Source: Thermoprotei archaeon (GTDB taxonomy: Archaea; Thermoproteota; Thermoprotei; QMSL01; B3-G16). Taken from it: DNA of 5,013 bases. Shown here in pieces: positions 1 to 5,013 of the stretch. Each line of letters begins with the position of its first letter. The first letter of the stretch is position 1. A program made the position numbers and the translations under genes. Below the pieces are notes generated by a model. That model had not been told where the DNA came from. It worked only from the letters and a program-made list of their open reading frames with translations, and did not search any database. Location of the stretch: assembly GCA_003649665.1 (NCBI GenBank), contig QMSL01000111.1:1-5013 (forward strand). Direction: 5' to 3'.

Positions 1-1058
1 AACTAGTAAAAGGCATGTTTAAGGAATGGTGGGAAAATGGCGATAATATACTAATACAAGTCATAACGCCGCGCACTGGTTTTGAGGAACAATGGTATAA
101 TTGGGATACCTGGCTCTTCATGAAGAATCTAGATAACTTTAGAAAAGTAGTCAAGCATTTTATTAAATGGTGTGAAATGACGTACTTCGGTGGAGCTGCA
201 TATCCCAACTTATGGATAAACTTTGGTCCAGGGATCTTAGCTGCCTTTCTAGGAGCACCATTAAAATTTACAGGAGATACTGTATGGTTTGGGGCCTCTC
301 ATGATCCAAGCTACTCTAAAAGTCTTGATGAACTCCTAAAAGGCCTTGAAATCGATAAATCAAACATATGGTGGAAGAGGGTAAGAGAAGCAACAAAGAT
401 CGCTTCGGAAATGAGTAGAGATAAGTTCATAGTGGGAATTACTGATATAGGCGGCGTAGTTGACGTTTTAGCATCGTTAAGGGGTACGCTTAATCTACTT
501 AAAGACATGTTTATAAGACCTAATGATGTAGAGAAGGTCATATGGAATATCTTTGAGATATGGCATTGGTGCTATGATGAGCTGTGTAAACTAATAACTC
601 AGGAGGGTACATCAGCGTGGATGGGATTATGGTGCCATGAGAGGTGGTATCCAATACAATGCGATTTCGCTTACATGCTCTCGCCAAGGCTCTTCAGGAG
701 ATTTGTATTACCTCATATAATTGAACATTGTAAGCTTCTGGATCACGTAATATATCACCTCGATGGTCCTGGAGAATTACCTCATGTGGATATGCTACTT
801 AGCATAAAGGAGCTTGATGGTATTCAATGGGTACCTGGAGCCTCTATGGAATTAAGTGGTTATCATTGCGGCTCTCCTAGATGGCTTCCTCTGTATAGGA
901 AAATATTAAAAGCTGGAAAAAGGCTTGTAATAGCTGTCCCCCCTAATAGCATAGACTTTCTCTTACGTGAGCTTCCTCACAGAGGCATTCTATTTCAGAC
1001 ATACTGTAAGACGGAGTATGAGGCGAAGAAACTGCTCAAAAAGTATGGTATCCTATAA
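1..1058 (+). CDS. URO-D-like TIM-barrel protein (uroporphyrinogen decarboxylase / cobamide methyltransferase superfamily), 5'-partial
   Basis: The gene belongs to the superfamily that holds HemE and the MtaA/MtbA methylcobamide:coenzyme M methyltransferases. It is recognised from the central signature QCDFAYMLSP (residues 215-224, counting the ATG at 15 as residue 1) and the strand-loop YHLDGPG (247-253) followed by ELDGIQWVPG (266-275). This matches an uncharacterised branch of cytosolic URO-D-like proteins rather than true HemE. By eye, HLDG lines up with the zinc-binding HxCG of MtaA, so H248 is kept and the Cys is Asp250. C331 near the end sits where the last zinc Cys is expected. The protein is tryptophan-rich (18 of 347 residues). 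The first ATG is at 15, but the frame stays open to the left edge, no proper Shine-Dalgarno precedes that ATG, and relatives usually have more residues before the KxWW motif (W5-W6). The true start is therefore probably outside the window. The gene ends tail-to-tail with the flavodoxin gene. The substrate is unknown. Family is fairly sure, function is not. Confidence 0.85.
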   Translation, partial: LVKGMFKEWWENGDNILIQVITPRTGFEEQWYNWDTWLFMKNLDNFRKVVKHFIKWCEMTYFGGAAYPNLWINFGPGILAAFLGAPLKFTGDTVWFGASHDPSYSKSLDELLKGLEIDKSNIWWKRVREATKIASEMSRDKFIVGITDIGGVVDVLASLRGTLNLLKDMFIRPNDVEKVIWNIFEIWHWCYDELCKLITQEGTSAWMGLWCHERWYPIQCDFAYMLSPRLFRRFVLPHIIEHCKLLDHVIYHLDGPGELPHVDMLLSIKELDGIQWVPGASMELSGYHCGSPRWLPLYRKILKAGKRLVIAVPPNSIDFLLRELPHRGILFQTYCKTEYEAKKLLKKYGIL

Positions 1059-1550
1059 TACTTCCCTCCTAATAATTTCTACCAGTCTCTTCATGTCTTC
1101 TTCACGTATTTTACCCTTAACCGTGTCGAAGTTATATAGAACCTCATACCCTAGTTCTTCAAGCTCTTTTCTAAACCTTAATGAATAGTTCATTTGAAGA
1201 TCTGATGTAGTAAAGCATATTACCTTTAACCTTTTTCCTCTGAACAACTCTATGAATGTTCTAATTACTGGTGTTATCGTGTTGTACCATATAGGGGAAC
1301 CTATTATAAGGCAATTGTACTTATCAACATCTATTTTCACCTCTATATCGACCTTACGTTTAATTAAAGTATCGTAGAGTAATCTTGGATTTAAATGTAG
1401 AAGATACGGCATGTACTCCCTTCTCGCTCTCAGTTCGTACATATCAATTATATGCCCAAGGGACTTTACGCTCTCATATATGCATTGTGCTACCCTACGT
1501 GTTCTCCCCGTCTTGGAATAATATACTAATGCTATGCGCATCACTATCAT
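1053..1550 (-). CDS. Flavodoxin-like FMN-binding protein
   Basis: This is a small (165 aa) soluble flavodoxin-fold protein, probably an FMN-dependent electron carrier or small reductase. The first strand IALVYYSKTGRTRRVA (residues 6-21) carries the FMN-phosphate loop S12-K-T-G-R-T17. The second FMN loop is GSPIW (84-88), with W88/Y89 placed to stack on the isoalloxazine ring. The third is the loop around CFTTSDLQ (112-119). Length fits a single flavodoxin domain. Two starts are possible: ATG at 1550 (MIVMR...) or ATG at 1541 (MRIALVYYSKTG), the latter matching how flavodoxins usually begin. An AGGAG lies 4 nt before the first and 13 nt before the second, while the TATA box would place transcription start near 1548, so the choice is open. 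The gene diverges from the radical SAM gene and may supply it with electrons, which is inference. Its last six bases overlap the URO-D-like gene. NAD(P)H-quinone reductase or menaquinone-independent protoporphyrinogen-oxidase-like roles cannot be excluded. Confidence 0.88.
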   Translation of the reverse strand: MIVMRIALVYYSKTGRTRRVAQCIYESVKSLGHIIDMYELRARREYMPYLLHLNPRLLYDTLIKRKVDIEVKIDVDKYNCLIIGSPIWYNTITPVIRTFIELFRGKRLKVICFTTSDLQMNYSLRFRKELEELGYEVLYNFDTVKGKIREEDMKRLVEIIRREVL

Positions 1551-1554
1551 TAAA

Positions 1555-1559
1555 CTCCT
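1555..1559 (-). promoter_or_regulatory. Shine-Dalgarno-like AGGAG ahead of the flavodoxin gene
   Basis: AGGAG on the minus strand lies 4 nt before ATG 1550, 10 nt before an in-frame GTG at 1544, and 13 nt before ATG 1541. The spacing to 1550 is short and to 1541 is long, so it does not settle the start. It forms half of the perfect palindrome CTCCTAGGAG, and the TATA-like box upstream predicts a transcript that might begin downstream of it. It may therefore not be in the mRNA at all. Confidence 0.35.
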
Positions 1560-1564
1560 AGGAG
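1555..1564. repeat. 10-bp perfect palindrome CTCCTAGGAG between TATA box and flavodoxin start
   Basis: CTCCTAGGAG reads the same on both strands. It sits between the TATA-like element and the flavodoxin start codon, where a bound dimeric regulator would block transcription initiation. Symmetry does not extend into the flanks (A at 1554 and A at 1565 do not pair). It could also be chance, since half of it doubles as a ribosome-binding-like AGGAG. Confidence 0.35.
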
Positions 1565-1568
1565 ATCA

Positions 1569-1578
1569 TTATATAAAA
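1569..1578. promoter_or_regulatory. Palindromic TATA box in the divergent promoter region
   Basis: TTATATAAAA on the plus strand (TTTTATATAA on the minus) is the best archaeal TATA-like element in the window, and its core TTATATAA is self-complementary. Read on the minus strand, a start site about 26 nt downstream falls near 1548, at the flavodoxin ATG, which would give a leaderless or nearly leaderless mRNA. Read on the plus strand, initiation would fall near 1600, leaving about 34 nt of leader before the radical SAM ATG at 1634. A second, weaker plus-strand candidate is TTAATTA at 1602-1608, which would give a near-leaderless radical SAM mRNA. The assignment rests on motif and distance only. 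Confidence 0.5.
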
Positions 1579-1633
1579 CTTAGATCTACATCTCACAATA
1601 CTTAATTAGATTCATCTCGCCTTAAATTCTAGG

Positions 1634-2734
1634 ATGGGAGTTGACTGGACGTTCTTTGCAATAAGGCCGAGCATAGTGATTAGTTCCCTATGCTATTCGA
1701 TCTTCAGGGTAGAGCCTTATAGCATTTGCACATATCAATGCATATATTGTTATGCTAGGTGGTATCGAAGGAACATGTCGAGATACGAGGTTCTAAAGGA
1801 ATGGAAGAAACTCGTCGAAAAGCTGAGTAGAGCAGATATCCCACCGCCATATTTTCGACTCTCAACATTAGTGGAACCATTCCAGGAGTCCTTGGAATCA
1901 AAACACTATACATCATTGGAAGTCATGAAGTTAGCTTGTAAGTACAAAGTGCCACTGGTTATAAACACGAAGTCAACGCTTATAAGGGAGAGCCCGTGGA
2001 TTGATGTGATATTATCGCTTGCTGATGAGGGACTTGTCCTCGTGCAAATAAGCCTTATAACTAAGAATGATGACCTTTCAAAAATCTTAGAGCCCAATGC
2101 TCCCACTCCTGAAAGTAGACTTAAGGTAATTGAAGAGCTTAGAGAGCACGAAGTCCCGGTCGTAGCTAGAATACAACCACTAATACCGGGAATAGAAGAT
2201 CAGCAATTAGAGGTTACTGATATGGCATTAGACCATGGCTCGTTAGGTATAATTGTAGAACCTCTAAGGGAAACTAAGGACGGCGTAATTAGGATAGCTA
2301 AAGTGTTAGGAGAGGAACCTCGTAGATATTTAAGAGAGTATCAATGGGAACCTTATCCTTCATCATTGAATAAATCTAATATCTTTCGTCCAGGACTAGA
2401 ATGGCGTAAGGGGATATTTACTAAAATCGCTCAGCTAACGCTTAAGTACGGAAGGATCATGTCTATCTGTAAAGATGGCATATGGTACAACTTTTCACAT
2501 TATGGTCTAGACTGCTGTCAGGCATGGCATATGAAATCGAATTACTCCATAAGGAGAACGCTCCATGAATACTTAATGAAACCAGAAGATATCCCTAAGC
2601 ATATTCATTTAATGGATAATGACGATTTCATGAAGTATCCAAGACCTATAAGAAGGGCCCTTAAGTTGCATCAAAATAAGCTTAAGAAAGTTCTTAAAAG
2701 AAAGGATCTCCTTACTAAATTCATGATTTCATAG
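1634..2734 (+). CDS. Radical SAM protein, COG1533 / SplB-like group
   Basis: This 366-aa enzyme should bind a [4Fe-4S] cluster and S-adenosylmethionine to start radical chemistry. The cluster motif C-x3-C-x2-C is CTYQCIYC, with C32, C36 and C39, followed by YARW. Features of the COG1533 (DNA-repair-photolyase-named) group follow in order: RLSTLVEPFQ (75-84, the usual T-D-P-Y-Q region), INTKSTLIRE (110-119), VQISLI (137-142), LEPNAPTPESRLK (152-164) and QPLIPGIED (181-189). No cysteine occurs between residues 40 and 101, so the H-donor Cys of true spore photoproduct lyase (Cys141 in Bacillus) appears absent. The C-terminal part holds C279 and a C294-C295 pair, perhaps ligands of an extra cluster. 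The tail (about 336-362) is Lys/Arg-rich, which could suit nucleic-acid contact. No strong Shine-Dalgarno precedes ATG 1634, consistent with a leaderless or short-leader mRNA. It is divergent from the flavodoxin gene, a possible electron donor. Substrate is unknown, and DNA repair is only one possibility. Confidence 0.9.
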   Translation: MGVDWTFFAIRPSIVISSLCYSIFRVEPYSICTYQCIYCYARWYRRNMSRYEVLKEWKKLVEKLSRADIPPPYFRLSTLVEPFQESLESKHYTSLEVMKLACKYKVPLVINTKSTLIRESPWIDVILSLADEGLVLVQISLITKNDDLSKILEPNAPTPESRLKVIEELREHEVPVVARIQPLIPGIEDQQLEVTDMALDHGSLGIIVEPLRETKDGVIRIAKVLGEEPRRYLREYQWEPYPSSLNKSNIFRPGLEWRKGIFTKIAQLTLKYGRIMSICKDGIWYNFSHYGLDCCQAWHMKSNYSIRRTLHEYLMKPEDIPKHIHLMDNDDFMKYPRPIRRALKLHQNKLKKVLKRKDLLTKFMIS

Positions 2735-2756
2735 CTTACATCTATGGTCCTCATAA

Positions 2757-3614
2757 TTATATCGTTTCCTCTAATTGCCTCATGAACTTTATGTTATCCC
2801 TCAGCTTAGCGATAGTATCTCCGGATGAGAAGTCCTCAAAGGAAAGCCATCCCTTATAGCCCACTCTCTTTAATGCTTTAAGTACATCTCTCCAATTGAC
2901 CATTCCTTCTCTTAACGGGCAGTGCATTGACTTCCATACCTTCGCTCCATGCTCTTCGCCTACTATGTACCAACATGCATTTTTAACGTGTACATGCGCT
3001 AGATAGGGCCCTAGTAATTCTAGCCCCATCTGCCAATTCTCATATCCCTCGTGCATCATGTTTCCAGGATCATATATCACGCCAACGTATTCTGGATCGA
3101 AATTAGATACAAGCCTATACGTTGCACTAGCACTCGGGCAAATAGTCCTCATATGGATCTCTATGTTACATCTAACACCGTACTTTTTCGCAAGCTTCTC
3201 AACGTCTCTATATTCTTTAACAGCCTTAGCGAAGAGTTCATTATAGTTAACACTACCATCATATCTAGGAACCCCAACTCTTATTTGAGGGCATTCCATT
3301 ATTTGAGCTGCCTTTAGTGCTCTCTCTATATCCCTCCTATTAGAGTCGCAACGAAGGTATGTTCCTAGCGCCACTATCTTGATATCGTAATCATCGCAGA
3401 GCTTCTTAGCTCTACGGGCCTCTTCGAGTATTCTTGCAAAATCAAGAGTTGCTCTATTCCCGGTCCAATAGTTGATTTCCTTTATCTCAGATGGGACCTC
3501 GGCTACTCGCCATTCAATCCCTTCGTATCCAAGTTCCGAGAGGACCTTAGGAACATCATCTACAGTTAGGTCGGGAGTCATTACCGTAAATACAGAGTAC
3601 TTAAAGAGACCCAT
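2757..3614 (-). CDS. Xylose-isomerase-like TIM-barrel sugar (phosphate) isomerase/epimerase
   Basis: This is a single-domain cytoplasmic TIM barrel of the AP-endonuclease-2 / sugar isomerase-epimerase family (COG1082). Numbered from the chosen ATG (285 aa), the likely divalent-metal ligands are E152 (in NIEIH), D182 (in YDPGN), H207 or H209 (in AHVHVKN) and E260 (in SFEDF), one set per late barrel strand as the family expects. H188 follows in NMMHEG. The N-terminal strand and LGYEGIEWRV (28-37 by this count) are also typical. A GTG at 3623 would add three residues, but AGGTGG at 3620-3625 covers that GTG and lies 5 nt before ATG 3614, so I prefer the ATG. The gene starts 16 nt after the peptidase stop and is probably co-transcribed with it. 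Likely substrates are ketoses, sugar phosphates or inositol-type compounds, but the sequence does not say which. An endonuclease IV role is unlikely because the full set of metal-binding residues of that enzyme is not seen. Confidence 0.87.
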   Translation of the reverse strand: MGLFKYSVFTVMTPDLTVDDVPKVLSELGYEGIEWRVAEVPSEIKEINYWTGNRATLDFARILEEARRAKKLCDDYDIKIVALGTYLRCDSNRRDIERALKAAQIMECPQIRVGVPRYDGSVNYNELFAKAVKEYRDVEKLAKKYGVRCNIEIHMRTICPSASATYRLVSNFDPEYVGVIYDPGNMMHEGYENWQMGLELLGPYLAHVHVKNACWYIVGEEHGAKVWKSMHCPLREGMVNWRDVLKALKRVGYKGWLSFEDFSSGDTIAKLRDNIKFMRQLEETI

Positions 3615-3619
3615 TTTTA

Positions 3620-3625
3620 CCACCT
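3620..3625 (-). promoter_or_regulatory. Ribosome binding site AGGTGG that fixes the isomerase start
   Basis: AGGTGG on the minus strand pairs with the archaeal anti-Shine-Dalgarno (GGAGGTGATC-type) and leaves 5 nt (TAAAA) before ATG 3614. The alternative start GTG at 3621-3623 lies inside this site and so could not use it. It stands in the 16-nt gap after the peptidase stop codon, which supports translation of the isomerase from a shared transcript. Confidence 0.65.
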
Positions 3626-3630
3626 AAGTG

Positions 3631-5013
3631 TTATCCTTCACTAGTCAGGTATTTATCCAAGAATATTATTGCTGGCATAACTATCTTTAAAATATCCTCT
3701 ATGCTCCTTATTACATGACCCATATCCGGTACTACGTGTAGCTCGAACGTCTTACCTAATTCAAGTAGTTTCATTACGTAGCGCAGTACTGGTCTGAGTG
3801 GCGTTCTTGTATCATTCTGTGGATGGATTATGCAGAGTGGAACTTTAAGTCGCTCAGCGAAATGTATGGGCGATCTATCCTTCCATAGATCCCTCCGACC
3901 ACCAAATAGCGTATCTATGAACTGCCTAAAGAACGCATCACTTAACTTATACGATTCCTCCCAATCCACAATCCCAGCACCAGCAACCCCTGCATCCCAT
4001 ACTTCAGGTCTCTTAACGGTTGCTAGAAACGTCATATAACCTCCATAGCTATAGCCCATCACTGCTATCCTTGATGCGAGTCCACTCTTCCTTGCCCACT
4101 TCGCGGCATTAACTACGTCATCTAAGTCCCCTCCTCCAGGATCTCCGATATCCATTCTTCTGAAATTCTCTCCATAACCTGTTGAGCCACGGAAGTTCGG
4201 AGCCACTACGTGATATCCTGATACGACAAGCGATGCTATTAGTACATTCCATCCATCTACGACTTCTGCCCATGGACCTCCATGTACATAAACTATGGTA
4301 GGCCCAGGCTTAGGAGCGACATTACTCTCGATAACATAAGTTGGTATCTTGATTCCATCAGAGGATTCGTATTGGATGAAGCTAACCCTTCCGAATCTTG
4401 AAGCTACGTCCTCAGGCAGTTCAGCGCTAAGTACAACTCGTCTCTTTCCTGTCTTAAGGTCTACCTCATATACCTTAGGAGGACTTGTTAATGAGGAATG
4501 CGTTATATAGACCTTTTCATAGAATACTGCCATGTTACTGGAGAATCCCTCAGGCATTGGTACTTCCTTTCCATCAACGAATGCCTTAGTCCTTCCATTT
4601 CGCTTCCCTATGAACCATATCCTCCCATCTTCGGTCCAGTTGAAATTAACATATTCCACGAAATCATACTTTTCGTAGTCATTATAAGCAAACTTAGGTT
4701 CCTCTAATTCCTCCTTAGAGAGGTTATATATCATTAATTTTTCATTACCGAATGCCGTAGTTGCGAAGAGTACTAGATCTCCCTTCACTTTAGGCGCCTT
4801 ATTAACGGATCCATCTTTGGGCGTATAAACCCTGAATTCTCCCCTCTTTATGTCATATATGAATATCTCATACGCTCTGGGGTCTCCTTTGAATATTCCC
4901 TGTCCTACTATTTTACCATCATTATAGTCTGTTACAAATAGCAAGGCATTTACTTCATGCACTTTTTCAGCGCTTCCATCAGGTCTAAGTAGCCATAACT
5001 CCATACCCTTTTC
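3631..5013 (-). CDS. Acylaminoacyl peptidase-like S9 family serine peptidase (prolyl oligopeptidase family), 5'-partial
   Basis: It probably removes N-acylated amino acids from short peptides, and may also act as an esterase, in the cytoplasm. The sequence strongly resembles A. pernix acylaminoacyl peptidase (about 580 aa). Counting the ATG at 5004 as residue 1, the C-terminal alpha/beta-hydrolase domain starts near 215. It has the oxyanion loop HGGP (241-244), the nucleophile elbow GYSYGGY with Ser319, Asp398 in HPQNDTR, and His430 in PDMGH. Spacings of 79 and 32 residues between triad members equal those remembered for the Aeropyrum enzyme (445, 524, 556). Residues 1 to about 200 are beta-propeller blades, such as GRIWFIGKRNGRTKAFVDG (127-145). 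The frame is open to the right edge and about 125 residues, the N-terminal helix and first blades, should lie outside, so ATG 5004 is almost certainly internal. No signal peptide is visible in the part seen. The isomerase gene follows 16 nt downstream. Family is very sure, exact substrate is not. Confidence 0.93.
   Translation of the reverse strand, partial: EKGMELWLLRPDGSAEKVHEVNALLFVTDYNDGKIVGQGIFKGDPRAYEIFIYDIKRGEFRVYTPKDGSVNKAPKVKGDLVLFATTAFGNEKLMIYNLSKEELEEPKFAYNDYEKYDFVEYVNFNWTEDGRIWFIGKRNGRTKAFVDGKEVPMPEGFSSNMAVFYEKVYITHSSLTSPPKVYEVDLKTGKRRVVLSAELPEDVASRFGRVSFIQYESSDGIKIPTYVIESNVAPKPGPTIVYVHGGPWAEVVDGWNVLIASLVVSGYHVVAPNFRGSTGYGENFRRMDIGDPGGGDLDDVVNAAKWARKSGLASRIAVMGYSYGGYMTFLATVKRPEVWDAGVAGAGIVDWEESYKLSDAFFRQFIDTLFGGRRDLWKDRSPIHFAERLKVPLCIIHPQNDTRTPLRPVLRYVMKLLELGKTFELHVVPDMGHVIRSIEDILKIVMPAIIFLDKYLTSEG

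Noticed and set aside
311..541. Minus-strand open frame of 76 codons inside the URO-D-like gene
   Set aside because: It lies wholly within a well-supported gene, and its Ser/Leu-rich product shows no family motif; it is a shadow of the opposite strand.
1038..1042. T5 run on the minus strand just after the flavodoxin stop, as an intrinsic terminator
   Set aside because: Archaeal terminators are often T-runs, but this one is single and short and lies in Lys codons of the opposite gene; the evidence is too weak.
15..1058. True uroporphyrinogen decarboxylase (HemE) for haem synthesis
   Set aside because: The HemE N-terminal signature that binds porphyrin carboxylates (R-Q-A-G-R type) is not seen, while QCDF...SP and HLDGPG mark a different, uncharacterised branch.
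967..1188. Plus-strand open frame across the gene 1 / flavodoxin junction
   Set aside because: The product is Ser/Arg-rich with no motif and is explained by the two overlapping real genes.
1906..2106. Minus-strand open frame of 66 codons inside the radical SAM gene
   Set aside because: It is antisense to a conserved coding region with no promoter or ribosome binding site of its own.
1634..2734. Spore photoproduct lyase as the specific function
   Set aside because: The family resemblance is real, but the H-donor cysteine is not found and archaea do not form bacterial-type spores, so only the group-level name is kept.
2735..2756. Terminator in the 22-bp convergent gap between the radical SAM and isomerase genes
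   Set aside because: No hairpin and no run of more than three T residues is seen on either strand in the gap.
3051..3317. Plus-strand open frames inside the isomerase gene
   Set aside because: Two overlapping frames are both antisense to the conserved metal-ligand region, with low-complexity products; they are not credible genes.
3830..4707. Plus-strand open frames at 3830-4039 and 4498-4707 inside the peptidase gene
   Set aside because: Both are antisense to the strongly conserved peptidase; neither product resembles a known protein.

Overview
The window looks like chromosomal DNA from a thermophilic archaeon, most likely of the Thermoproteota side of the tree (Crenarchaeota, Bathyarchaeia or relatives). 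The signs are AT-leaning composition, heavy use of ATA, AGG and AGA codons, an archaeal TATA-box-like element between divergent genes, and genes packed tightly with short or negative spacing. The strongest protein clue is a serine peptidase that closely resembles the Aeropyrum pernix acylaminoacyl peptidase. The exact lineage cannot be read from the sequence.

Layout, left to right. (1) A plus-strand gene, open at the left edge, encodes a uroporphyrinogen-decarboxylase-superfamily (URO-D-like) TIM-barrel protein that is not a haem enzyme. (2) It converges on, and overlaps by 6 bp, a minus-strand gene for a small flavodoxin-like protein. (3) An 83-bp intergenic region holds a palindromic TATA element and a 10-bp palindrome. 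It separates the flavodoxin gene from a divergent plus-strand gene for a radical SAM protein of the COG1533 (spore-photoproduct-lyase-like) group. (4) After a 22-bp convergent gap comes a minus-strand pair, probably one transcription unit: an acylaminoacyl-peptidase-like S9 serine hydrolase (upstream, open at the right edge) followed 16 bp later by a xylose-isomerase-like TIM-barrel sugar isomerase/epimerase.

How the genes may work together. The flavodoxin and the radical SAM protein are a plausible electron-donor and acceptor pair driven from one divergent promoter region. The peptidase and the isomerase are probably co-transcribed, but no shared pathway is evident. The URO-D-like protein keeps the barrel of methylcobamide:coenzyme M methyltransferases but changes one expected zinc ligand, so its substrate is unknown.

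Coding sequence covers almost the whole window and no gap exceeds 100 bp. I see no RNA gene, mobile element, CRISPR array or integration site. I found no clear new multi-gene system. The best leads are the odd cysteine layout of the radical SAM protein, the altered metal site of the URO-D-like protein, and the divergent promoter region.
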